In this document: piece by piece, positions 1 to 8,876 of the stretch
Layout of the letters: each line of letters opens with the position of its first letter
How positions within the stretch are numbered: the stretch's first letter is position 1
Assembly (NCBI GenBank): GCA_044368575.1
Contig: JBIPPH010000006.1
Location: 1-64,000, forward strand
Source of the DNA: JABMMZ01 sp044368575
Lineage (GTDB): Bacteria; Bacteroidota; Bacteroidia; NS11-12g; UBA955
Length of the DNA stretch: 64,000 nt
Direction: 5' to 3'
Notes under the pieces: generated by a model
Databases searched by the model: none
Told to the model about the DNA's origin: nothing
Seen by the model: the letters and a program-made list of their open reading frames with translations, nothing else
Position numbers and translations under genes: made by a program

Positions 1-980
1 AAGCCAATGCCAGCGTGAGGCATGGCTGAACTTGTTTGCTGTCCGTTCAATCTATAAGTTTGGTAATTATTACAACCAAAACGCACAAAAAAAGAGTTGA
101 CATCGTTGATGTGTTTAGCGATTTCCAAACCCAAACTCGGGTCTGTGCTAAAGGCTTTATTGTGAATTAATGTATTGCGTTCACCATCAAAAGTGGTACA
201 TAAATTGGCTTCCACTAGAAAATCCCAATCGTTTTTTTGCCATGTTTTAGCGTAGGCCAAAAACAATCTTGGCAAAGTGATTTCTATGGATTGTTTTGGT
301 ATAACATTATTAGTGCTAGCCAATATATACTTTTGGTTCTCCGTAAAGTTGTATCGCCAACTATTGTATGTTGATGTGGCATCTCTTAAGACCACACCAA
401 AATCCCAAAGCTTCTTTTTGTTGTGAACATGATAAGCTAAATCAACTCCAAAACCACTGCCTTTAGCAAATGGTCCAATACTGCGTTTGATGAATTTGAC
501 ATTGCCGCCTAAGCTGGCTTCTAAAGCTTTTTTGCCTCGAATGGTAATGGGTTTGGCGTAACTGATTAATGCGGCAAAATCTGTGGTATTAAAGGAGCTT
601 ACCCTGGAATAATCAATCTCCCCGTTTTTAATTAAATCATAAGTATTGGCGATGCCATCTATGCCAAAGCGGATGAATTGTATGCCAATCGTCGATGATT
701 TGCCCGAAGGGCTTGCCCATGCGCCATAATCGTAATTGGCAATACCAGCAAAATAAGCGGCATGCATTAAAGCGACTGATTTGCTTTTACAGTGGGTTAA
801 TGCCGCAGGATTCCAATAACCAGCGTATATGTTTTTACTCGATGCAACAGTTGATCCACCCATGGCCATGGCTCTAGCACCAACTCCGATTTGCAAGAAT
901 TCGTTGCTGTATTTGCTGCTTTGAGCCATTGATGCTTCAAATGCAGAACAGGTTAATATAATTAGCCAAATACTTTTCAT
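1..980 (-). CDS. PorV/PorQ-family outer membrane protein (3' end outside window)
   Basis: The reading frame starts at the ATG ending at 980 and is still open at base 1, so about 326 residues are visible and the C-terminus is missing. A signal peptide of about 19 residues ends SMA and is followed by QSSKYS. Just after it comes the block QIGVGARAMAMGG, which is the N-terminal hallmark of the PorV/PorQ family, then NPAAL, as in the same family. These are 14-stranded FadL-like barrels of Bacteroidota; PorV is the shuttle protein of the type IX secretion system, and others are of unknown role. Which paralogue this is cannot be decided from the fragment. It lies 5 bases downstream of the AcpH-like gene on the same strand and probably shares its promoter. 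Confidence 0.8.
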   Translation of the reverse strand, partial: MKSIWLIILTCSAFEASMAQSSKYSNEFLQIGVGARAMAMGGSTVASSKNIYAGYWNPAALTHCKSKSVALMHAAYFAGIANYDYGAWASPSGKSSTIGIQFIRFGIDGIANTYDLIKNGEIDYSRVSSFNTTDFAALISYAKPITIRGKKALEASLGGNVKFIKRSIGPFAKGSGFGVDLAYHVHNKKKLWDFGVVLRDATSTYNSWRYNFTENQKYILASTNNVIPKQSIEITLPRLFLAYAKTWQKNDWDFLVEANLCTTFDGERNTLIHNKAFSTDPSLGLEIAKHINDVNSFFVRFGCNNYQTYRLNGQQTSSAMPHAGIG

Positions 981-985
981 TGAAT

Positions 986-1645
986 TCAAATGCGAATATC
1001 GCTTATTTGAGCTAGCTCTTTTACAATGGGGCTTAAATTTTCTTCCACAATGGCTTGCAAGCTGTTTAATTCCTCGTGAATGATGTGTTTGTCTTTATCA
1101 GTGAATTCATATGGTATGCCTGCGCGTTTGTATAGGTTTTGAAGGCTGATACTAATGCCAAATGGTGAAGCGTATTGCTTTATGAATGCTGCGGCTATAA
1201 AGCGTTCAAATACAGGTAAGAATATATCGGGGTTTGCTTTTATTGATATTAAAAATTCGCTCAAACGGATAGGTTCAATCCTTCGCAAAGCTGCATACAT
1301 TTCTTCGGCTTCATTAGGCGCTTTTAAAAGGATGATTCTATCAATCAACATCTCTGCTAAGACATGGTTAAAAAACCATTTGCGCGGCCAGTCGACTTTA
1401 TGATTTAATTGTGTTTTAAAGCGAGTTAAAAGTGATTTAAAATGAAGTGAGTTATGAAAGTACTTGTCTGTCAATAAATGGGTCTTGCAGCCTTTATGAA
1501 ACCCTTCGAATGTATTTGATTTTTCTATTAAATGATGAGGGTAATGTTGTTGGCAAAAATGGTGTAACAAATCAGGCAAAATCAGCCCTAAATTATGTTC
1601 GTTATCCGTTGTTTTAAAGAAGTGGTAATGGGCTAAAAAATTCAT
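986..1645 (-). CDS. Acyl carrier protein phosphodiesterase-like protein (AcpH/DUF479 family)
   Basis: A 219-residue protein that opens with MNFLAHYHF, the N-terminal signature of the AcpH family (MNFLAH in E. coli AcpH). AcpH removes the 4'-phosphopantetheine arm from acyl carrier protein and belongs to the HD-type metal hydrolases. Length and the charged His/Asp-rich helical sequence fit the family. A TAnnTTTG element on the minus strand at 1654-1661 lies just upstream of the start. The biochemical activity of Bacteroidota homologues is inferred only from the family. Confidence 0.7.
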   Translation of the reverse strand: MNFLAHYHFFKTTDNEHNLGLILPDLLHHFCQQHYPHHLIEKSNTFEGFHKGCKTHLLTDKYFHNSLHFKSLLTRFKTQLNHKVDWPRKWFFNHVLAEMLIDRIILLKAPNEAEEMYAALRRIEPIRLSEFLISIKANPDIFLPVFERFIAAAFIKQYASPFGISISLQNLYKRAGIPYEFTDKDKHIIHEELNSLQAIVEENLSPIVKELAQISDIRI

Positions 1646-1653
1646 TCAAAGAA

Positions 1654-1661
1654 CAAACATA
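1654..1661 (-). promoter_or_regulatory. -7 promoter element of the AcpH-like gene
   Basis: Minus-strand TATGTTTG matches the Bacteroidota -7 consensus TAnnTTTG. It would start RNA about 2-5 bases before the ATG at 1645. No good TTTG -33 element is seen 19 bases upstream. Confidence 0.45.
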
Positions 1662-1693
1662 CTGTTTTATTTAGGATTGTAAATAAATCAGTA

Positions 1694-1722
1694 TTGAGTA
1701 AGCACATTTTGGATTATCTTTG
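1694..1722 (+). promoter_or_regulatory. tyrS promoter (TTG-N18-TATCTTTG)
   Basis: TTG at 1694-1696 and TATCTTTG at 1715-1722 fit the Bacteroidota sigma-A pattern with an 18-base spacer. Transcription would begin near 1728, 14 bases before the ATG at 1742. The TTG could be mistaken for a start codon. Confidence 0.65.
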
Positions 1723-1741
1723 CGCAACTCAAGATTCTAGC

Positions 1742-3007
1742 ATGTCACCCAAATATAATTTTGTTGAAGAACTCCGTTGGAGAAATATGATCCAAGACAT
1801 TACGCCTGGTACTGAAGCTTTGTTAAACAGTCAGATGGTGAAAGGCTACATTGGATTTGATCCGACAGCGGATTCACTTGGGGTGGGCAATATGGTACAG
1901 ATCATGACCTTGTTGCATTTTCAGAATGCTGGGCATAAGCCAATTGCCTTAGTTGGAGGCGCTACTGGAATGGTAGGCGATCCAAGTGGTAAAAGCGCAG
2001 AACGCAATTTGTTAAGCGAAGACATCTTGATGCATAATTTGGCTTGTCAAAAGGCTCAACTCGAAAAGTTCTTGGACTTTGATTGTGGCGCAAATAGTGC
2101 TGAAATAGTTAACAATTACGATTGGTTTAAAGACTTTTCGTTTCTAGATTTCATTAGAGATGTAGGTAAGCACATCACCGTGAATTACATGATGTCTAAA
2201 GACAGTGTTAAAATGCGTTTGGCCAATGGTATGTCATTTACCGAATTTAGCTATCAATTGGTGCAAGGCTATGATTTTTATTATTTGAACAAACACCAAG
2301 GCGTGCAATTGCAAATGGGCGGTAGCGACCAATGGGGAAATATCGTTACTGGCACTGAGTTGATTAGAAAAATTGGCGATGGTGAAGCATTTGCACTTAC
2401 CACGCCTCTGATTAAGAAAGCCGATGGAACTAAGTTTGGTAAAACGGAGGGCGGAAATATTTGGTTAGATCCTAAACGTACCTCGCCCTATGCTTTTTAC
2501 CAATTTTGGTTAAGGGCTTCAGACGAAGATGTAAAACAATTCATTCGTATTTTTAGTTTAAAATCTAAAGCTGAAATTGAAGCTATTGAGTCAAGGCTTT
2601 TACAAAAAGAATTGGCGAAAGAAGTGACCATTCGTGTTCACGGTGAGCAGGCCTATAACAATGCTGTGAGAGCCAGTGAGATTTTATTTGGTAAAGGCAC
2701 GAAAGAAGAATTGCAAACCCTTGATGAAGCAACCTTGTTAGAAGCCATGGAAGGCGTCCCTCAAGCCAGCATAGCCAAGTCGGAGTTAATGGCTGGTATT
2801 AATATTGTGGATTTTTTAAGTGAGAAAATACAATTGTTACCAAGTAAAACAGAAGCCAGAAAAATGTTGCAAGCCAATGGCATCAGCATTAATAAAAATA
2901 AGGTCAACGAAGTAGACCATATCGTCAATGAAAATGATTTAATCAACGGACAATACATCTTAGCTCAAAAGGGTAAAAAAGAGTATTGTTTAGTAAAAAT
3001 AGCATAG
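1742..3007 (+). CDS. tyrS: Tyrosyl-tRNA synthetase
   Basis: Class I aminoacyl-tRNA synthetase charging tRNA-Tyr. The 421-residue protein begins MSPKYNFVEELRWR, the usual N-terminus of Bacteroidota TyrRS; an upstream in-frame TTG at 1694 lies inside the promoter and is rejected as start. Visible landmarks are the nucleotide-binding block DPTADSLGVGN (residues 40-50, the HIGH region), the tyrosine site with GGSDQWGN, the KMSKS-equivalent KFGKTEGG, and an S4-like RNA-binding tail from about residue 355. In the HIGH position the sequence reads GVGN: the first His is Gly and the last is Asn. It heads a tightly packed run tyrS-pepA-pdxA-uvrB with gaps of only a few bases. Confidence 0.95.
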   Translation: MSPKYNFVEELRWRNMIQDITPGTEALLNSQMVKGYIGFDPTADSLGVGNMVQIMTLLHFQNAGHKPIALVGGATGMVGDPSGKSAERNLLSEDILMHNLACQKAQLEKFLDFDCGANSAEIVNNYDWFKDFSFLDFIRDVGKHITVNYMMSKDSVKMRLANGMSFTEFSYQLVQGYDFYYLNKHQGVQLQMGGSDQWGNIVTGTELIRKIGDGEAFALTTPLIKKADGTKFGKTEGGNIWLDPKRTSPYAFYQFWLRASDEDVKQFIRIFSLKSKAEIEAIESRLLQKELAKEVTIRVHGEQAYNNAVRASEILFGKGTKEELQTLDEATLLEAMEGVPQASIAKSELMAGINIVDFLSEKIQLLPSKTEARKMLQANGISINKNKVNEVDHIVNENDLINGQYILAQKGKKEYCLVKIA

Positions 3008-3013
3008 TGCAAA

Positions 3014-4441
3014 ATGAAATTCGTAACAGCAATTAACAAACTCAAAACCAATCAAGCTTTAATTGTATTGGTGAAATCGCAAGCTAAAAGTTCGCCGTTT
3101 TTAAACGCCGATGAACTTAAAATGCTGCATGAAGCTCAAAAAGACAAAAGACAACACTTGTATTTGAACAATGGCAAACAAATCAAAATTGTCGTGATTG
3201 TATCGGATTCAATGTCTTGGGAACTGTCTGAAAAACTTAGAAAACAAGGAGCTAAATGTTGCCAGATTTTAAACGAGCACAAAATAGAAGAAGTTACTAT
3301 TGCCTCTTTTGATGACAGCTTGTCTTTGGCTTTGGCTGAAGGATTGGTTTTGGCCAACTACCAGTTCATTAAATATTTTAGTGCACCAGATAAGCAAGCC
3401 AATGCTTTGCAACATGTGAACATACTTGGCAATGACATTTCAGACAAACAAATTCAATATTTGAACACTGTGATTGATGCCACTTACATGGCTAGAAACT
3501 TAGTGAATGAACCTCAAAGTCATTTGAATGCGGTTCAATTGTCTGAGGCATTCAAAAAAATTGGCAAACAAGCTGGTTTCGATGTTGAAGTATGGAATGA
3601 ATCGAAAATCAATGCTCAAAAAATGGGCGGATTAATGGCCGTTAACAAAGGCAGTAAAACCCCTCCAACTTTTAACATTATGGAATACAAGCCTAAGCAG
3701 GCTAAGAATAAAAAACCTATTGTTTTGGTGGGCAAAGGTGTTGTGTATGATACTGGTGGTTTGAGCTTAAAGCCCACCCCAATGAGTATGGATCACATGA
3801 AATGCGATATGGCAGGTGCTGCCATCGTTGTGGCGGTGATGCACGCAGTTGCTAGTTTAAAAATGAATCTCCATGTGATTGGTTTAGTGCCAGCCACAGA
3901 TAATTGGATAGGCGAAAACAGTTACGCACCTGGCGACGTGATTACCATGTACGATGGTACGACTGTTGAAGTGCTGAACACCGATGCAGAAGGTCGATTG
4001 ATTTTAGCAGATGCCTTGCATTATGCTAAGAAATTGAATCCAGAACTGGTTTGTGATTTTGCTACACTAACAGGTGCTGCCGTGAGAGCCATTGGTCCTT
4101 ATGCAACTGCATTTATGTGCAAGGCCAATGACAATCTAAAAAACAAAGTATTTGAGAGCAGTTACTCTGTGTTTGAGCGATTGGTTGAGTTCCCATTATG
4201 GCAAGAATATGCAGATGAACTTAAATCTAATATTGCTGATATGACCAATTTAGGTAAAGGCGAGGGCGGACAAATCAGTGCAGCCAAATTCTTGGAACAT
4301 TTTACCGACTATCCTTGGATGCATTTTGATATTGCAGGGCCTGCCTTTAATCATGCTGTTGATGCCTATAAACCAAAAGGTGGAACAGGCGTTGGTGTCA
4401 GATTAATGATTGATTTTTTAACCCAGTTAAGTCAAAAATAA
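3014..4441 (+). CDS. pepA: Leucyl aminopeptidase (M17 family)
   Basis: Cytoplasmic di-metal aminopeptidase that removes N-terminal residues from peptides. The C-terminal catalytic domain carries all expected ligands: Lys in VGKG, Asp in VYDTGG, Asp in CDMAGAA, and the diagnostic M17 signature NTDAEGRLILADAL, plus ATLTGA and GKGEGG near the end. The 475-residue length is normal, with a less conserved N-terminal domain of about 150 residues. The gene starts 6 bases after the tyrS stop and ends just before pdxA, so the genes are probably co-transcribed. Confidence 0.93.
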   Translation: MKFVTAINKLKTNQALIVLVKSQAKSSPFLNADELKMLHEAQKDKRQHLYLNNGKQIKIVVIVSDSMSWELSEKLRKQGAKCCQILNEHKIEEVTIASFDDSLSLALAEGLVLANYQFIKYFSAPDKQANALQHVNILGNDISDKQIQYLNTVIDATYMARNLVNEPQSHLNAVQLSEAFKKIGKQAGFDVEVWNESKINAQKMGGLMAVNKGSKTPPTFNIMEYKPKQAKNKKPIVLVGKGVVYDTGGLSLKPTPMSMDHMKCDMAGAAIVVAVMHAVASLKMNLHVIGLVPATDNWIGENSYAPGDVITMYDGTTVEVLNTDAEGRLILADALHYAKKLNPELVCDFATLTGAAVRAIGPYATAFMCKANDNLKNKVFESSYSVFERLVEFPLWQEYADELKSNIADMTNLGKGEGGQISAAKFLEHFTDYPWMHFDIAGPAFNHAVDAYKPKGGTGVGVRLMIDFLTQLSQK

Positions 4442-4447
4442 TTGAAC

Positions 4448-5512
4448 ATGAAAAAACCAATAATTGGTATAACACAAGGTGACCCAAATGGGGTAGGGAT
4501 GGAAGTGATTTTGAAAGCCTTTACCACGCCCTTATTGTTCGACTATTGTGTGCCGGTCTTGTATGCAAATCCTAAAACCTTTGCATTTCATAAAAAAGCT
4601 TTGAATTTGGAACAACCCATGTACCAAATGATCAAAGATATTTCTGAAGCCAAACCCAATCAACTCAATTTGATTGCAAGCAATCAAGAGGCCGTTGAAA
4701 TACAACTTGGAAAACCATCTCCTTTAGCTGGCGCAGAGGCTTTAAAAGCCATTGATAGACTATTACTTGATGCTAACCACAAGCATTTAGATGCAATGGT
4801 TACAGCACCAATTGACAAATCTAGCATAGAAACGGTTGCTAATTTTACAGGGCACACAGGTTACATTCAAAAAGCCACAGGTGCCAATGATGTATTAATG
4901 GTCTTGTTTAATGATGATATTCGCGTAGGACTTATCACTGAACATTTGCCTATTAGTCAAATTGCTGCAGCCATCACTAAAGAAAAGATAATCTCTAAAT
5001 TGAGAATAGCGCATCAAACCCTCAAGCGTGATTTTGGTATCAATAAACCAAAGATTGCAGTTTTAGGATTGAATCCTCATAGTGGGGATAATGGCAAATT
5101 GGGTAAAGAAGAATTGGATATCATTCAACCTGCTATAGAGGCCGCTAAACAAGAACAAATTTTTTGCTTAGGCCCATACAGTGCAGATGGTTTCTTTGGC
5201 ATGAAACAATACCAACAATTTGATTTGGTAATGGCTATGTACCACGACCAAGGGCTTATACCGTTTAAGTCAATGGCCTTTGATGATGGTGTTAATTACA
5301 CAGCCGGTTTAAGTGTGCCAAGAACCAGTCCTGACCATGGAACTGCCTATGATATTACTGGTAAAGGCATTGCTTCACCTTTGAGTTTTGTAAATGCCAT
5401 GTTTGAAGCCATTAACATTTACCACCAAAGAAACAATGAAGATGAATTAAGAGCTAATCCTTTGCCATACGCAGAATTTAAGCGTGAAAGGTTTAGATTG
5501 GAGCAAGCCTAA
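4448..5512 (+). CDS. pdxA: 4-hydroxythreonine-4-phosphate dehydrogenase
   Basis: Catalyses the NAD-dependent oxidation of 4-phosphohydroxy-threonine in the DXP-dependent pathway of pyridoxal phosphate synthesis. Seen in the 354-residue product: N-terminal GITQGDPNGVG, and the three metal-binding His contexts GHTGYI, LNPHSGDNG and MYHDQGLIPFK, all typical of PdxA. The ATG at 4448 is preferred; a TTG at 4442 would add only two residues. It is the third gene of the tyrS-pepA-pdxA-uvrB run. Confidence 0.95.
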   Translation: MKKPIIGITQGDPNGVGMEVILKAFTTPLLFDYCVPVLYANPKTFAFHKKALNLEQPMYQMIKDISEAKPNQLNLIASNQEAVEIQLGKPSPLAGAEALKAIDRLLLDANHKHLDAMVTAPIDKSSIETVANFTGHTGYIQKATGANDVLMVLFNDDIRVGLITEHLPISQIAAAITKEKIISKLRIAHQTLKRDFGINKPKIAVLGLNPHSGDNGKLGKEELDIIQPAIEAAKQEQIFCLGPYSADGFFGMKQYQQFDLVMAMYHDQGLIPFKSMAFDDGVNYTAGLSVPRTSPDHGTAYDITGKGIASPLSFVNAMFEAINIYHQRNNEDELRANPLPYAEFKRERFRLEQA

Positions 5513-5515
5513 TCA

Positions 5516-7546
5516 TTGTCAAATTTTGAATTAATAGCGCCTTTTGTACCAACAGGTGATCAGCCACAAGCCATTGATCTTTTGGTAAAAGGTTTGAATC
5601 AAGGCATACGCGCTCAAACGCTTTTAGGGGTTACTGGAAGTGGTAAAACATTTACCATTGCCAATGTGGTCAAAGAGGTTAACAGGCCAGTATTGGTATT
5701 GAGTCACAACAAAACATTGGTAGCTCAATTGTACAGTGAATTCAAACATTTTTTTCCGAATAATGCCGTAGAGTATTTTGTTAGTTATTACGATTACTAT
5801 CAGCCGGAAGCCTTTATTCCGACTACTGGTACTTATATTGAAAAAGACCTCAGCATCAATGATGAAATTGAAAAGATGCGGCTTAAAACCATCTCCACTT
5901 TATTGAGTGGAAGACGCGATGTGATCATTGTTGCCTCTGTGAGTTGTATTTATGGCGCAGGTAATCCTTCGGACTATAAAGACAGTATCATTCGTGTAAG
6001 TAAAGGAGAAGTGATTGCAAGAAATGCCTTCTTGCATCAATTGGTAAACAGCCTATATTCTCGAACCACTCAAGATTTTAATCGCGGTAATTTTAGGGTT
6101 AAAGGTGATACGGTTGACATCTTCTTAGCCTATAATGATTATGCTTACAGAGTCTCGTTTTTTGGCAACGAAATAGAGGAAATACAATCTTTTGATCCCG
6201 TTACAGGACAAACCATTGCTGAGCACCAAGACATTGCTATTTATCCTGCTAATATTTATGTGTCTCCAAAGGAGCAATTGCATCAAGCCATACATCAAAT
6301 TCAAGATGATTTGGTGGCGCAAATTGCTTTTTTTAAAGAGCAAGGCAAACACTTAGAAGCTAAACGACTTGAAGAGCGTGTTAATTTTGATTTAGAAATG
6401 ATGCGCGAGCTGGGCTATTGTAGTGGCATAGAAAACTATAGCCGCTATATGGACAGAAGGCAAGCTGGTGAACGCCCGTTTTGCTTGTTAGACTATTTCC
6501 CTGATGATTTTTTGTTGGTCGTAGATGAAAGCCATGTGAGTATGCCGCAAATCAAAGCCATGTATGGTGGAGATAGGGCTAGGAAAATCAACTTGGTCGA
6601 TTATGGTTTCAGATTGCCTGCAGCTATGGATAATCGTCCGCTTAAATGGGAAGAATTTCAACAAATCATTAATCAAGTTATTTATGTAAGTGCTACTCCT
6701 GCAGATTTTGAAATTCAAGCATCAGAGGGTGTGGTGGTAGAACAACTCATTAGGCCTACAGGGCTATTGGATCCAATAATAGAAGTGAGACCATGTTCTA
6801 CTCAAGTAGATGATTTACTGGAAGAGGTTGATGAAAGGGTCAAAAAAGGCGAAAGGGTTTTGGTGACCACATTAACCAAACGCATGAGCGAAGAATTGGC
6901 CAAATACATGGGCAATTTGGGCATTAAATGCCAGTACATTCATAGTGAAGTTAAAACCTTAGACCGCGTTGAAATTCTTAGGAATTTGCGTTTAGGGGTG
7001 ATAGATGTTTTGATAGGTATTAATTTGCTTAGAGAAGGCTTAGACTTACCAGAAGTGAGTTTTGTAGCCATTCTTGATGCGGATAAAGAAGGCTTTTTAC
7101 GCAGCGTCACCAGTTTGGTGCAAACCATAGGCAGAGCAGCCAGAAATGAAAATGGCAAAGTGATCATGTATGCAGATAGAATTACTGACAGCATGAAAAA
7201 AACCATTGAAGAGACCGAACGCAGGCGCCAGGTGCAAATGGCCTACAATTCCCAACATGGTATTACGCCAACATCAGTCTTAAAGTCTAAAGAGCAAATT
7301 TTAAAGGAAACCAGCGTTGCAGACGCCAAAAAACATACAGAACAATTGGCCTATGACCAAGCCATGGCTGATATGGCTGTAGCCGATCCTGTATTTGAGT
7401 ACATGGGCAAATCGGAACTTGAAAAAGCCATCAAAGAAACCGAACGCTCAATGCAAAGAGCAGCTAAGGAAATGGAATTTATTGAAGCGGCTCGATACAG
7501 AGATCAAATTGAGCAACTCAAACTACAGCTCAAAAAGTTAAAGTAA
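5516..7546 (+). CDS. uvrB: Excinuclease ABC subunit B
   Basis: Damage-verification helicase of nucleotide excision repair, partner of UvrA and UvrC. The 676-residue sequence shows the N-terminal PTGDQPQAI block, Walker A GVTGSGKT (about residues 38-45), the beta-hairpin YYDYYQPEAFIP that clamps DNA, a DESH Walker B motif, helicase motifs V/VI (GINLLREGLD and QTIGRAARN), and a C-terminal UVR domain that contacts UvrC. The start must be the TTG at 5516: the pdxA stop TAA at 5510-5512 is in the same frame just upstream and no ATG lies before the conserved N-terminus. Confidence 0.97.
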   Translation: MSNFELIAPFVPTGDQPQAIDLLVKGLNQGIRAQTLLGVTGSGKTFTIANVVKEVNRPVLVLSHNKTLVAQLYSEFKHFFPNNAVEYFVSYYDYYQPEAFIPTTGTYIEKDLSINDEIEKMRLKTISTLLSGRRDVIIVASVSCIYGAGNPSDYKDSIIRVSKGEVIARNAFLHQLVNSLYSRTTQDFNRGNFRVKGDTVDIFLAYNDYAYRVSFFGNEIEEIQSFDPVTGQTIAEHQDIAIYPANIYVSPKEQLHQAIHQIQDDLVAQIAFFKEQGKHLEAKRLEERVNFDLEMMRELGYCSGIENYSRYMDRRQAGERPFCLLDYFPDDFLLVVDESHVSMPQIKAMYGGDRARKINLVDYGFRLPAAMDNRPLKWEEFQQIINQVIYVSATPADFEIQASEGVVVEQLIRPTGLLDPIIEVRPCSTQVDDLLEEVDERVKKGERVLVTTLTKRMSEELAKYMGNLGIKCQYIHSEVKTLDRVEILRNLRLGVIDVLIGINLLREGLDLPEVSFVAILDADKEGFLRSVTSLVQTIGRAARNENGKVIMYADRITDSMKKTIEETERRRQVQMAYNSQHGITPTSVLKSKEQILKETSVADAKKHTEQLAYDQAMADMAVADPVFEYMGKSELEKAIKETERSMQRAAKEMEFIEAARYRDQIEQLKLQLKKLK

Positions 7547-7551
7547 AACGC

Positions 7552-7559
7552 TAATTTTG
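7552..7559 (+). promoter_or_regulatory. Possible -7 promoter element of the DUF4783-nadC pair
   Basis: TAATTTTG fits TAnnTTTG and lies 40 bases upstream of the next ATG. No convincing -33 element was found. Confidence 0.35.
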
Positions 7560-7599
7560 TAATCGTTGGCCTTGGCATGATTTCTGATAAACTTAAAGT

Positions 7600-7977
7600 A
7601 TGAAAGCGATTGTATTATTCCTTACTAGTCTTTTTGCAGCCCAATTAATGGCGCATAGCACTGATGTATCAGCTCAGTTAATTTCAGCGTTTCAAAATGG
7701 CAACAGTTCTGACATTGCCAACAAATTTGCTTCAACAGTATATGTTGCTCTGCCAAATATAACAGGTAGTAAAAGCAAGGAAGAAGCAAAAACGGCCTTA
7801 GAACAATTTTTCAAGCAAAATGCTCCTAGCGCCGCAAGCCTTGTACACCAAGTGCTTGGAACTAACAAATCTTTATACATCATCAGTCTACAAACAAAAA
7901 CTAAAACGTTTCGTGTGTCTGTTTCAATGACCTCAGTCAATAACGTTTCAAGTATTTCTGATTTAAAGATTGAATAA
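7600..7977 (+). CDS. DUF4783 family exported protein
   Basis: Small protein of 125 residues with a signal peptide of about 18 residues (predicted cleavage after QLMA). The mature part resembles the DUF4783 family, a Bacteroidota family with an NTF2-like cystatin fold, including the pattern of a stretch near ISAFQNGNSSDIANKF and a later block KTKTFRVSVSM. DUF4783 genes commonly sit directly upstream of nadC, as here (12 bases apart). No catalytic residues can be named and the function is unknown. Confidence 0.7.
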   Translation: MKAIVLFLTSLFAAQLMAHSTDVSAQLISAFQNGNSSDIANKFASTVYVALPNITGSKSKEEAKTALEQFFKQNAPSAASLVHQVLGTNKSLYIISLQTKTKTFRVSVSMTSVNNVSSISDLKIE

Positions 7978-7989
7978 TTCATATTTCAA

Positions 7990-8856
7990 ATGCCTCTAGT
8001 TTTTCCAGATATCAGTCAAACGCCAGAAGTCATGGCCATTATTGTGGCAGCCTTAAAAGAAGACCTTGGTGATGGTGATCATTCATCTTTGTCAAGTATA
8101 GCTCCCGATAGAACCACAACAGCTAAGTTGTTATTCAAAGACCATGGTATAGTGGCGGGTTTGTCAATTGCTTATCAAATTTTAAAACTTAATGACCCAC
8201 ATTGTCAAATTAGCATTTTCAAGCAAGATGGCGAGGCTGTAAAACCGGGCGAAATAGGATTTGAAGTCATTGGCAATGCGCAAGCCTTGTTAAAAAGTGA
8301 ACGATTGCTGTTAAACATTATGCAACGTTTAAGTGGTATTGCAACGACTACTCATGAAGCGGTAAAGTTAGTTGAAGGCACCAAATGTAAGATTCTTGAT
8401 ACCAGAAAAACTACCCCAAATTTAAGGATCATGGAAAAATGGGCCGTATTGGTAGGAGGGGGAAGCAACCACCGTTTTGGTTTATACGATATGATCATGT
8501 TAAAAGACAATCATATTGATGTTGCGGGTGGCATCAGACCAGCCATTCATAACGCAAAAACATATTTGCAAAATAAAGGCCTATCATTGGGGATAGAGGT
8601 AGAAGCACGTTCAATTGAAGACGTCGAACTGGCCTTAATGGAATTGCCAATACAGCGTATTATGCTTGATAATTTTAGTCCTGAATTGTGTAAAACCGCA
8701 GTAGCATTGATTGCCAATCGCTGTGAAACTGAAGCATCTGGTGGAATTACATTAGCTAATTTAAGAGCTTATGCAGAGGCAGGCGTTGATTTCATCTCAT
8801 TGGGCATGTTGACTCATTCGGTAAAGAGTTTAGACATCAGTTTTAAAATCAAATAA
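7990..8856 (+). CDS. nadC: Nicotinate-nucleotide pyrophosphorylase (carboxylating)
   Basis: Quinolinate phosphoribosyltransferase, converting quinolinate and PRPP to nicotinate mononucleotide in de novo NAD synthesis. The 288-residue length is typical. Seen: KEDLGDGDHSS at the N-terminus, LNIMQRLSGIAT, the PRPP/quinolinate-binding stretch LDTRKTTPNLR followed by GGGSNHRFGLYD and LKDNH, then IEVEARS and the C-terminal SGGITLANLRAYAEAGVDFISLG split over the barrel end. nadA and nadB are not in the window. Confidence 0.95.
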   Translation: MPLVFPDISQTPEVMAIIVAALKEDLGDGDHSSLSSIAPDRTTTAKLLFKDHGIVAGLSIAYQILKLNDPHCQISIFKQDGEAVKPGEIGFEVIGNAQALLKSERLLLNIMQRLSGIATTTHEAVKLVEGTKCKILDTRKTTPNLRIMEKWAVLVGGGSNHRFGLYDMIMLKDNHIDVAGGIRPAIHNAKTYLQNKGLSLGIEVEARSIEDVELALMELPIQRIMLDNFSPELCKTAVALIANRCETEASGGITLANLRAYAEAGVDFISLGMLTHSVKSLDISFKIK

Positions 8857-8864
8857 ATTAAACT

Positions 8865-8872
8865 TAAATTTG
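8865..8872 (+). promoter_or_regulatory. -7 promoter element of the type IX cargo gene
   Basis: TAAATTTG matches TAnnTTTG exactly; RNA would start right before the ATG at 8877. A -33 element is weak. Confidence 0.4.
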
Positions 8873-8876
8873 TAAT

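Noticed and set aside
695..877. Plus-strand 60-residue frame
   Set aside because: It is the shadow of the PorV/PorQ-type gene on the minus strand, which has a clear family signature.
1694..1741. Upstream TTG start for tyrS adding 16 residues
   Set aside because: The TTG is the -33 element of a good promoter whose -7 element lies between it and the ATG at 1742.
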